A stretch of 37,407 nt of DNA from Gnetum montanum (taxonomy: Eukaryota > Streptophyta > Gnetopsida > Gnetales > Gnetaceae): positions 318,813 through 356,219 of the forward strand of contig MNCI01009664.1 of assembly GCA_015680685.1 (NCBI GenBank), read 5' to 3'. The position numbers were made by a program, and so were the translations under genes. The notes below the pieces were generated by a model. That model searched no databases. It worked only from the letters and a program-made list of their open reading frames with translations, and was not told where the DNA came from. Positions 9,129-16,449 of the stretch are shown here, in pieces; the stretch's first letter is position 1, and the number at the start of each line of letters is the position of its first letter.

Positions 9129-9275
9129 GTGATATCGCATGCATTGCGATATCGCGTACGCGATATCGCGGCCGTTGCGATATCGCATCCTATGTGATAT
9201 TGCGTACGCGATATCACATCGTCCCCTACAATATTGCATATGCGATATCGCGGTCCACTACCAAATCTATAAATA
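9129..9275 (+). promoter_or_regulatory. U3 palindrome array and TATA box
   Basis: Six perfect GATATC cores lie at 9131, 9148, 9162, 9179, 9210 and 9244, mostly as CGCGATATCGCG or close variants, with two degenerate copies. TATAAATA follows at 9268-9275. The paired 3' LTR has only two cores (15545, 15562), so the array changed length after insertion or during copying. Confidence 0.65.
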
Positions 9276-9395
9276 AGAGGCGGCACTCCCTTTATTTCCC
9301 ATCCTAGGCTTAAAGTAGGGAAACTCTGGCAGTTTGATCACTCCAGAGATAGAATATTTTCCATGTGCCCACAGTAGGAGTCCCCAAGTGAATGG

Positions 9396-9450
9396 ATCTT
9401 TATTCAAGCAACTTTGTACCTGAACGCAAGTTGTGTACGGTAATAAAGAT
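9396..9450 (+). promoter_or_regulatory. Poly(A)-signal hairpin
   Basis: The outer stem pairs ATCTTTATT (9396-9404) with AATAAAGAT (9442-9450). The inner stem pairs CAACTT (9409-9414) with AAGTTG (9428-9433). AATAAA is inside the 3' arm. Confidence 0.6.
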
Positions 9451-9989
9451 GAGCTTTGTGGATAAACCTTGCAGTGCATGGAATAGGATTTATTACTTGT
9501 TATTTCTTACTTGTTATTTATTACCTGCATTAGTGCGGCATGAGTACGACTTGATTACGAGCATTGATGAATGTGTATGGCTAATCAAGGAATCGACTGC
9601 TTATCATGATTAGTCTCTCTCACCCTTATCTCCTAGAATGCGAGATGAGTACGACTTGATTACGAGCATCTATGGATGTGTACGGCTAGTCAAGGAATCG
9701 ACTGCTCATCACGTTTAGGCTAGTTAAGTGCCTCAGTATGACCACTTCGAGCACGTGCATTACGTGTGGTGATCCTAGTAACGATTAGCATTTGGTAGCC
9801 ACAGTTGCATAGTTCAAGGTGTGTATGGTAAGTGGGAATAGATGCTGATGCTAGTTAATTTAGAATTAGTCCTTAGTTAGAGTTAGTTAGCTCTCTCAAC
9901 CCTTCACCTTGATAGCATAGGAGAAAAACCATAAAAGACCATAAAAATCATATACCTCAGACTTACTTAACCATACACGGTGACAACAA

Positions 9990-9998
9990 CAAGTAAGT
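9990..9998 (+). promoter_or_regulatory. Putative U5 splice donor
   Basis: CAA-GTAAGT (GT at 9993) is a near-consensus donor close to the LTR end and upstream of gag. The 3' LTR keeps it (16310-16315), the solo LTR has GTGAGT, and the element 4 LTR has CAG-GTGGGA at the same place. Confidence 0.5.
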
Positions 9999-10133
9999 CT
10001 GGGAAGACAACGAATGATTAACCCCAAGTGTTCCATGGGGCGTTTAGGCATTTAGTCTGTGGAGTTCGACCGGATCGCGCATGCTACGCTTGTTTCGTAT
10101 GGTTGAGTGTAGGGGTACCTCGCCACTCATCAT

Positions 10134-10151
10134 TGGCGCCGTTGCTAGGGA
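10134..10151 (+). other. Primer binding site (tRNA-Asp type)
   Basis: TGGCGCCGTTGCTAGGGA begins one base after the LTR end. TGGCGCCGTTGCC is the known tRNA-Asp complementary start in Athila-type elements. Confidence 0.85.
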
Positions 10152-10269
10152 CTAAGTGTTTGTGAATAGAACATCAGGGATATCACTCACATCGTTGTGA
10201 GCCTTAACGAACCTTTAGGTTAATCAAAAGAGAAAATTTATATAACGGTGAATTAGCACACCGATAACA

Positions 10270-12285
10270 ATGCCTTCTTCTCATAAGAGCAACTCACCAC
10301 CTAAGGACCACATACGAGACAGTCGGCAACATAAAAAACATAACCAAAATCAGCCAAGTCCTAAACAATATAAGATGACATATACTCATATTGATGAGTA
10401 TATTCCTAATTTTACTTTTATTCTCCATCATGACGAACAACTGTGGTGGAGATATTTGCAAGGTAACATTGTGTTACCCCTAGACCGATCAATCTCTCAC
10501 ATGCTTTTCCGTGCCTTGGCACAGATAGGCATGACTAAATTATTTGCTGAATACATTGCGGAAGATTTTAACATGAGGGATTATTATCCCACGGATGACC
10601 AACGTATGAGAGACTTAAAACATGAGAGTCAACATGCATAGTTGAAGGGCAAGGTCCCGCACGTCCTTAGCGAAATAGGAGATGAGGATCCCCTTATCAC
10701 GAGTTCTTTAACAAATGATGTTCCTCCTCCTAACGATGGTGAGGAGGTTGGGTATTAGAACCTATGATCAATGATACATATTCCTGGTTCTGATGCCCGT
10801 GAACACCAACTGTTCACAGAGGGAACAACCACTTATGCTAAGGACGGGCACTTAGATCGTCACCATGATCAGGGCCGTAGTAGTTGAAGAGAAGGAAAGA
10901 AACATCATCATGGCAATGGTTCCCCTTCTTCTTCCCCTTCTTCACATCACTCACCCTCTCCTTCCACATCCGAGTGCAGCCACCATGAACATAAAGGTGA
11001 GGATAAAAGTAAGAAGGATGAAAGACCTCGACGGGAAAGTTGAGAGAGAGGACAAGGGCAAGGACGTAGGGAGAGTAGGGAACAACGCAGACATCACAGG
11101 CATCATGAAAGAGATGATCATGACGAGCCCCTACTTGCAACCCAAAGTATGTTTGACATCACGGAGGCAGTTAGGATTCCCACAACGCATTTAAAAGATA
11201 GTTGTATCAAATGATCAGACATGAACAATATCCCACGATTTGAAGGGGGATACAATGCTAATCCGCAAAATCATTTACAGGAATTCCACGATGCCTGCGC
11301 CTTGCAAAATAGAGAAAATGAGTGGAAAAAAATTAAGTTGTTTTCAAGGACACTCACCAAAGAAGCAGAGAGTTGGTACCGGTCCTTAGAACCGAAAACC
11401 ATCAGGAGGTGGAGTACGATGCTAGAACTATTCAATGAAAAATATCAAACGTACTCCAGAGTGTCCAATTTGTGTTAGTAGATCCAAGGCTAGAAACAAG
11501 GTACATATGAACCCTTGGATGCTGTCATGGCCCGCTACTACACATTGTTACATCGTTACCTGGGCCATGGGTATGCTCAGTGGGATCAACTTCGCCACAT
11601 CGTGGATGGGCTAAGGCACGAAACTAGAAGAACCCTTGGAACTTATGCCCAAGGGAGACTCTCACAACTTAGAGCCCATGAAGTACATATCTTGTTAGAA
11701 AAAGTAGCAAAAGAAGAAGGTGAGCTACGCAAAAGGGAAAGTGCGGAAGAATACAATCGCGATCCCTCCCTTCAAAAGAAGGGAGTGAAGTTTTGTGATG
11801 AAGAGGATGAGTCACCAATTGAAGAGTTGGTGAACCAGAAAACCTTGCTGATCCAAAAATTAACAACAGAAATAACGGCTAAGGTAGATGACGTATGGAG
11901 TTCCTTAGACTCTAAAATTGAAACTATCTTAAAAATTGTAGAAGAGTCTAAGGTAGAACAAAGTAGTGACAAAGGTAAGAAAAAGTGGAGAGATTTAGGC
12001 CCTGCACATAACAAGGGTAGGGGAAAAATCACTAACTCCGATGTGGCTGAGGATTCTAACATAGACGATGACAGTGGATGTGAGATCTACCATTATGACC
12101 ATCCCAAGGGATGTTGCCCCATCATCTCACATATACAAGAGTCTGGGGTGGTGTTTGCACTTAATCCAAGACTCAACCAACGGCAAACACCCCGAAGGTT
12201 ACCTTATCCACAAGGTAACCCAAGGCAGTTGCACCAACCACTAATGTATTATCCAAGTGGAACTCCACCACAGCCCATCGAATAG
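10270..12285 (+). pseudogene. Gag of element 2 (stops only, one frame)
   Basis: Gag forms the cytoplasmic particle that packages the RNA. One frame runs from ATG 10270 to 12285 (672 codons) with several in-frame stops but no frameshift. The N-terminal part reads YIPNFTFILHHDEQLWWR. A linker rich in Ser/Pro/His/Arg/Glu follows (10900-11130). The Retrotrans_gag-like core starts at 11221 with IPRFEGGYNANPQNHLQEF, then KEAESWYRSLEP and LELFNEKYQTYS. A coiled-coil-like, Lys/Glu-rich tail spans about 11690-11990. No CCHC zinc knuckle is evident. Stops at 11476-11497 look like CAG-to-TAG and TGG-to-TAG changes when compared with the copy at 30400. A plus-strand gag copy of the same family lies at 29156-30870. 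Confidence 0.85.
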
Positions 12286-12716
12286 CATCAGCAATGGAAA
12301 TATCCACAGTCATGGGGGATGCCATCGTCGAAACATCAGTACCCTTACTGGCAGCCTGACCCTTATGGATATTATGTGTAGCAGCCGATTTCTCCAAGTG
12401 ACTTTATGAGTCACACAACCCCCAACCATCACTACTAAGTTCGGGAGTACTTCAGAAGGACTCCTTCTCCTCCGAGAGACACTCCATACCCACACCATCC
12501 TCCTAATCCATCGCACCTCTTCCACCACAAGTAGTTCCCATAACACCTCCTGCTCCAACAATGCAAGGGGAACTTCCTCCTCAACTGTAGCAATGTCATG
12601 CTGCGAGAGCTATAAATATCCAACCTGCTGCTGGTTCTGACAACTGTAAAAAGAGAAGACCTTACTTCAGAACCAAAAGCCTAGACAAACTCTCGCAACA
12701 ACAAGCGGTTGGGCCC
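12286..12716 (+). pseudogene. Gag C-terminal Pro/Gln-rich end with frameshift
   Basis: Continuing the gag frame gives HQQWKYPQSWGMPSSKH and other Pro/Gln/Tyr-rich sequence with stops. Near 12520 the homology moves to another frame (PPAPTMQGELPPQL, then KKRRPYFRTKS), which leads into the protease frame. CAGTCATGGGGG at 12308-12319 encodes the conserved QSWG here. Confidence 0.7.
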
Positions 12717-13545
12717 ATGTACACTCCTCCACCATCTAACACTTCGGAGCACCCTTCCATCCAAAATCAGAGCTTAACGCATACGGTTATGTTAACGCAT
12801 ACTGTAACTGACTGGATAAAGATAGGTCACCTTTCCAGGAAACTAACTAACCCTGGGAGCCCCTTAATCTATTTACAAATCGCCAGAAATAAACCGCATA
12901 GGGCTCTTCTTGACTTAGGTTCCGGAGTTAACCTGATTTCACGAGAGATGTATCATGCCTCGAACCTGCCCCAACTTAAGAAGAGCAACATTCAACTAGA
13001 GTTGGCAGATCAGTCCATCACCATTCCCTTGGGATTGGTGGAGGACATCATTACCATTGTGTGTGGTTGGTCTTACCCAGCTGATTTTCTGGTGATTGAA
13101 GTTAACAACAACGAAGGAGATTTCCCAATTATAATGGGAAGGGCATGGCTCAGTACAGTAGACACATGCCTTAGGATCCACGATCTTTCCTTGGAAATCT
13201 CTAAGGTAAACATTTGTGGAAATATTGAGAAGAGGAAAGTTCCATGCATCACATACAGTGATTCATCGGGTGATGACATAGAGGAAATGCCTCCATGTGA
13301 CAGGTGTGCCCTTGAAACTTTGCAACAAAGATGCCTGTATATAGCAACCACACAAGAAGTAGTAGACACCTCATGGTTGACAGCTACTAGAAGGAGCAGA
13401 CAAATATGCATCGAACGAACTGAGGAAACCCATGCCAACAACAAAGGCATAGACACATTGGAATATGAGCGTCGCCAACTTCCACCCCTTAATCTAAGAT
13501 CATCATTTGGGAGAAGTTGGACACTTTTAAGAAACTCAAACAGGC
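12717..13545 (+). pseudogene. Protease of element 2, cut at the pol deletion
   Basis: The frame stays open to 13607. It begins in the gag-PR linker (LTHTVTDWIKIGHLSRKL), then carries ALLDLGSGVNLIS, where the usual D-S/T-G reads D-L-G and is probably inactive. VCGWSYPADFLVIEVN and FPIIMGRAWLST follow. A C-x-x-C piece (PPCDRCALE) starts the linker to RT. Homology to element 1 is lost near 13545 and the remaining codons are fusion sequence. It belongs to the same polyprotein as gag, a frameshift apart. Confidence 0.85.
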
Positions 13546-13555
13546 ACTCATTATT
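13541..13555 (+). other. Internal deletion scar removing RT, RNase H and integrase
   Basis: Left of the scar the sequence matches the PR-RT linker of element 1 (near 5330-5320, minus). Right of it, CACTCATTATTTCGGATCTC matches post-pol DNA of element 1 (near 2450-2435, minus: CGCTCATTATTTTGAATCTC). Both sides resemble GAG/AGGC-CTCAT, so the join may have used short homology. About 2.9 kb is missing relative to element 1. Confidence 0.8.
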
Positions 13556-13575
13556 TCGGATCTCTCCCTTTCCAC

Positions 13576-13830
13576 TTAGTCATGGGGGAGATGGCCACCT
13601 ATGCTGACCATATGGGGCCCTAAGTTCTTTTTCAATTTTTGTTTTACGCATTTTTGTTTTATAACGTTTTTGTCTTACACATTTTTGTTTTACAAATTTT
13701 TTTAACTTTTCTAATTTTTGTTTTACAAATTTCTTCAACTTTTCTAGTTTTTTTTTTTTACAACATCGTTATACTTTTCTATTTTTTGTGTGTGTGTGTG
13801 TTCCACCATGTAAGTTTGTCCCATAATAAG
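13576..13830 (+). other. Post-pol PPT-like motif, T-rich tract and GT microsatellite
   Basis: TTAGTCATGGGGGAGA at 13576-13591 is followed by a T-rich tract (13625-13790) and a (GT)n run at 13788-13800. It is collinear with 2412-2230 of element 1. No supported gene: the open frame here is an effect of T-rich composition. Confidence 0.55.
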
Positions 13831-14080
13831 TGTTCGAAATAATGGTAAAAACTATTTTCATATTGATTGCTAATGTTTGGTTTTTACATTTAAGTCACAA
13901 TATTGATACTAAGGTATGTTTCTTTTGATATGGCAGGCAATGAGATCACTTCATCCATCCCTTAACAACACTCTATGGTCTCTCTCAGCTTGGAAATGTA
14001 CAGTCCCCTTTTAATAAGAACTTTAATGAATCGGTAACTGGGTATTTCTCAAACTAAGGAAGGACTCAAGGATTGCAAAG
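13831..14080 (+). other. Post-pol spacer of element 2
   Basis: No gene is evident. The stretch is collinear with about 2210-1980 of element 1 (shared GTACAGTCCCC and GAATCGGT). Confidence 0.55.
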
Positions 14081-14152
14081 GGTGTGACTTCAAGGGAACT
14101 TGATGCTTTTGTGTTGGTCATTCTCTTGGGTGCTTGGATGTTTTCTTCTTGA
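14081..14152 (+). other. Short conserved hydrophobic reading frame, element 2 copy
   Basis: It reads GVTSRELDAF, then VLVILLGAWMFSS and TGA. The counterpart at 1977-1906 has the same hydrophobic core and stop. Coding status is unproven. Confidence 0.35.
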
Positions 14153-14357
14153 GTTTTTTTACCGTTTTGATGTTACCCAACTATCGGAAGCTGAGACAAT
14201 AAAAATAAAAAGTCTTTGCATGGTGTGGTTCTCATGCATAAAAACACAAAACACAAAAAAAAACAAAAACAAAAAAACAAAACAACAAAGTGAGAATTCA
14301 AAGCACACCCCTTAGACGAATAAGCTTGGCCTACAAGCACTAGTTATGGAACCAAAA

Positions 14358-14525
14358 GTGTTCCCTCTAACTAAGGCCCTTCTCGCTTCCCATTCTCTCC
14401 TTTGTTTCATCGGAATGGTGGTGGCTCTTGGAGGACACATTTTTGTTATCCAAGTGGATGGTTTAACCGTATGCATTGATGTGAAGTCACTGGATGTGGT
14501 TGGTTCGAGGCCGATGTTGGAATGA
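14358..14525 (+). CDS. PLTKAL ORF, element 2 copy
   Basis: An uninterrupted 55-codon stretch begins VFPLTKALLASHSLLCFIG, continues with a hydrophobic MVVALGGHIFVIQVDGL, then VCIDVKSLDVVG and RPMLE-stop. It aligns with 1809-1561 and 6472-6636. Upstream sequence (IQSTPLR, YKH-stop-LWN) continues the similarity in a neighbouring frame, separated by a small deletion. The TAG replaces the W codon of element 1. Start and full extent are unknown. Confidence 0.5.
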   Translation: MFPLTKALLASHSLLCFIGMVVALGGHIFVIQVDGLTVCIDVKSLDVVGSRPMLE

Positions 14526-15180
14526 GACTCCTTAATCATAAAACACACAAGGGGCTATACACCACCTTGTTTTTGGGATTCCATTCCATTCTCTTCTCTC
14601 CATTGTTCACCTCATTGTCGGTTGTATCATTAGTGTATATATTTTGGTTGATGCATTGTTTTCTTTTTGGTAAATTCTTATGGTTAAGACTTTAACTCTT
14701 GTTCCAAATGACATTCCCAGGGCCTACCGACTCTTTGAATGTGGGTTTGTCAGGGCATTAAGGGCATGAGCCTGCTTTGGGGAGGACCCACTGACATTCC
14801 TATTTGGAGCCTTAGTTAAATTCTTTCCCTTAATATTTTGCAATTAATTTTATTTTGTTCAATTCCATTTTGACATCCACTTTATTGACGTTACCGTTGT
14901 CCCTTTTTATCTATCTTTCTTACTTCTTTTCCTTCTCCATTCTAACGCTACCGGAGGTTCACGATTAGTCATGGGGGTACGGGGCCCGATTTTTTCGATT
15001 TTCTTCTAGCCCCAAATTTTTGATTTTCTTCCTAACCCCTACACCTTCGGTAGTCATCATCAATATATCTCCCGATCCAAATTAGCCATACCACAACCTA
15101 GCCAATGGACTTACACCGAAGCAAGGTATTAATTACAAGATGATTCATTTACCTTTGATAATATATGATTGTGTTGTGTG
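14526..15180 (+). other. Post-pol spacer with conserved CTTTGGGG block and PPT-like motif
   Basis: GCTTTGGGGAGGACCCACT (about 14774-14792) is near-identical to element 1. TTAGTCATGGGGGTA (14965-14979) is an internal copy of the polypurine-tract motif, about 570 bp before the LTR. Otherwise the stretch is pyrimidine-rich with no gene. Confidence 0.5.
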
Positions 15181-15358
15181 TGCAGATGGCGGACATGCAA
15201 CAATGGATTGGATCTGGAGCAAACACTTGGAGTGGAGTAGCATTGAAGCATCTATGCAAGGAGCAAGATCGATGGCATGCTTATGGATAGACAACGGAGG
15301 TACAATCTTAGCGTTGGCAGTAGCAACACTTCTTTCTCAACTACCAATCAAGGCCTGA
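15181..15358 (+). pseudogene. Terminal open region after a splice acceptor, element 2 copy
   Basis: GTGTGTGCAG ends at 15185 and ATG starts at 15186. From that ATG a 34-codon frame reads MADMQQWIGSGANTW...LCKEQDRW...YG-stop (15186-15290). The neighbouring frame stays open to 15358 (ADGGHATMDWIW, then KHLEW, SMQGAR, LWIDNGG). Both frames resemble element 1. Together with the U5 donor at 9993, the acceptor would remove gag and pol and expose this ATG as the first start. No known domain was recognised. Confidence 0.5.
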
Positions 15359-15520
15359 TGTCATTGTAATAAGGTGTTCACCCTTGTTGTCATGAACACC
15401 AGTTTTGTCAAGTCTTGTAATGATGATCCGTTCACATGTCATCCCATTAGTTCCATTCCCCTCAATAATTTCATACCTTCCCGATATTACTGTAAGGAAC
15501 TCGGGGACGAGTTTTCATTC

Positions 15521-15533
15521 AATCATGAGGGTA
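15521..15533 (+). other. Polypurine tract of element 2
   Basis: AATCATGAGGGTA directly precedes the LTR start TGATGAG (15534). One G of the usual GGGGG run is A. Confidence 0.8.
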
Positions 15534-16367
15534 TGATGAGACGTGATATCACGGCCGTCGTGATATCACGGTCCACCGTCAAATCTATAAATAAGAGGTG
15601 ACACTCCCCTTATTTCCCATCCTAGGCTTAAAGTAGGGAAACTCTGGCAGTTTGATCACTCCAGAGATAGAATATTTTCCATGTGCCCACAGTAGGAGTC
15701 CCCAAGTGAACAGATCTTTATTCGAGCAGCTTTGTACCTGAACGTAAGTTGTGTACGGCAATAAAGACGAGCTTTGTGGATAAACCTTGCAGTGCATGGA
15801 ATAGGATTTATTACTTGTTATTTCTTACCTATTATTTATTACCTGCATTAGCGTGACATGAGTACGACTTGATTACGAGCATTGATGAATGTGTATGGCT
15901 AATCAAGAAATCAGCTGCTCATTGCGATTAATCTCTCTCACCCTTATCTCCTAGAATGCGGGATGAGTATGAATTGATTATAAGCATCTACGGATGTGTA
16001 CGACTAGTCAAGGAATCGGCTGCTCATCATGTTTAGGCTAGTTAAGTGCCTCAGTACAACCACTTCAAGCACGTGTGTTATGTATGGTGATCCCAGTAAC
16101 GATTAGCGTTTGGTAGCCACAGTTGCATAGTTTAGGGTGTGTACGATAAGTGGGAAAGGATGCTGACGCTAGTTAATTTAGACTTAGTCCTTAGTTAGAG
16201 TTAGTTAGCTCTCTCAACCCTTCACCTTGATAGCATAGGAGAAAAACCATAAAAGACCATAAAATCATATACCTTGGACTTACTTAACCATACACCATGA
16301 CAACAACAAGTAAGTCTGGGAAGACAACGAATGATTAACCCCAAGTGTTCCATGGGGCCACTCATCA
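15534..16367 (+). repeat. 3' LTR of element 2 (834 bp)
   Basis: The LTR has the same ends and landmarks as the 5' LTR: two GATATC cores, TATA at 15586-15593, hairpin arms at 15714-15722 and 15760-15768, the 105-bp duplication and donor GTAAGT at 16310. It differs by about 97 bp less palindrome array and by lack of the 82 bp equivalent to 10042-10123. The latter junction reads GGGGC-CACTCATCA. Confidence 0.93.
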
Positions 16368-16372
16368 ATCAT
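16368..16372. other. Target-site duplication, right copy (ATCAT)
   Basis: Identical to 9115-9119. Confidence 0.85.
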
Positions 16373-16449
16373 ATAATTAAGTTCCACAAGTGTAGTTGAG
16401 AAGACAATGATTCATATGGTTGGGCATAGGGGTACCCCGCTGCTCATCA
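16373..16449 (+). repeat. 3' LTR of element A, right part
   Basis: It contains GAGAAGACAATGATTCATATG and GGTTGGGCATAGGGGTACC-type U5 sequence and ends in CTCATCA, matching the end of the 5' LTR of element 2 (10090-10132). The donor position reads GTGTAG, so it is lost. Confidence 0.8.

Larger units (their letters stand above)
9120..10132 (+). repeat. 5' LTR of element 2
   Basis: The 1013-bp LTR has TGATGAG and CTCATCA ends. It holds the palindrome array (9131-9249), TATA box (9268-9275), AATAAA hairpin (9396-9450), a 105-bp tandem duplication (copies starting at 9541 and 9646 with TGAGTACGACTTGATTACGA) and a U5 splice donor at 9993. Confidence 0.93.
9120..16367 (+). mobile_element. Element 2: nested, non-autonomous Athila-like element
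   Basis: This 7.25-kb element has both LTRs (9120-10132 and 15534-16367), a tRNA-Asp type primer site, gag, protease, post-pol region and polypurine tract, and perfect 5-bp target duplications. RT, RNase H and integrase are missing between about 13541 and 13555. The LTRs differ by roughly 5-6% substitutions by eye (mostly transitions), plus a large U3 array difference and an 82-bp U5 deletion in the 3' copy. Confidence 0.93.
6402..16449 (+). mobile_element. Element A: oldest, 5'-truncated Athila-like element, split by two insertions
   Basis: Element A is made of 6402-7220, 7985-9119 and 16373-16449. It comprises post-pol region, polypurine tract (8403-8416) and 3' LTR. Removing the solo LTR restores collinearity with element 2: about 250-260 bp separate the shared CTTTGGGG block from ACAACCTA in both. 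Removing element 2 rejoins an LTR of about 780 bp with TGATGA and CTCATCA ends. No gag or pol of this copy is in the window. If the solo LTR and element 2 are later arrivals, A is the oldest layer here. Confidence 0.82.

Noticed and set aside
9129-9255. CRISPR-like array
   Set aside because: The repeats are short palindromes with irregular spacing inside a plant LTR; no cas genes or spacers.
9119-9307. 62-codon ORF through the palindrome array
   Set aside because: Its sequence is only the translation of the GATATCGC repeats in U3.
12308-12319. CAGTCATGGGGG in gag as another priming site
   Set aside because: Here it encodes QSWG, also present in element 4 gag, so protein constraint is the simpler explanation. 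Kept only as part of the motif list.
13639-13842. 67-codon Phe/Leu-rich ORF as a membrane protein
   Set aside because: It is a consequence of the T-rich tract; the frame is not kept in the counterparts at 2230-2400 or 36420-36590.
15534-16449. 3' LTR of element 2 extending to the CTCATCA at 16443-16449
   Set aside because: An earlier CTCATCA at 16361-16367 is followed by the target copy ATCAT, and the remaining 77 bp complete the LTR of element A.
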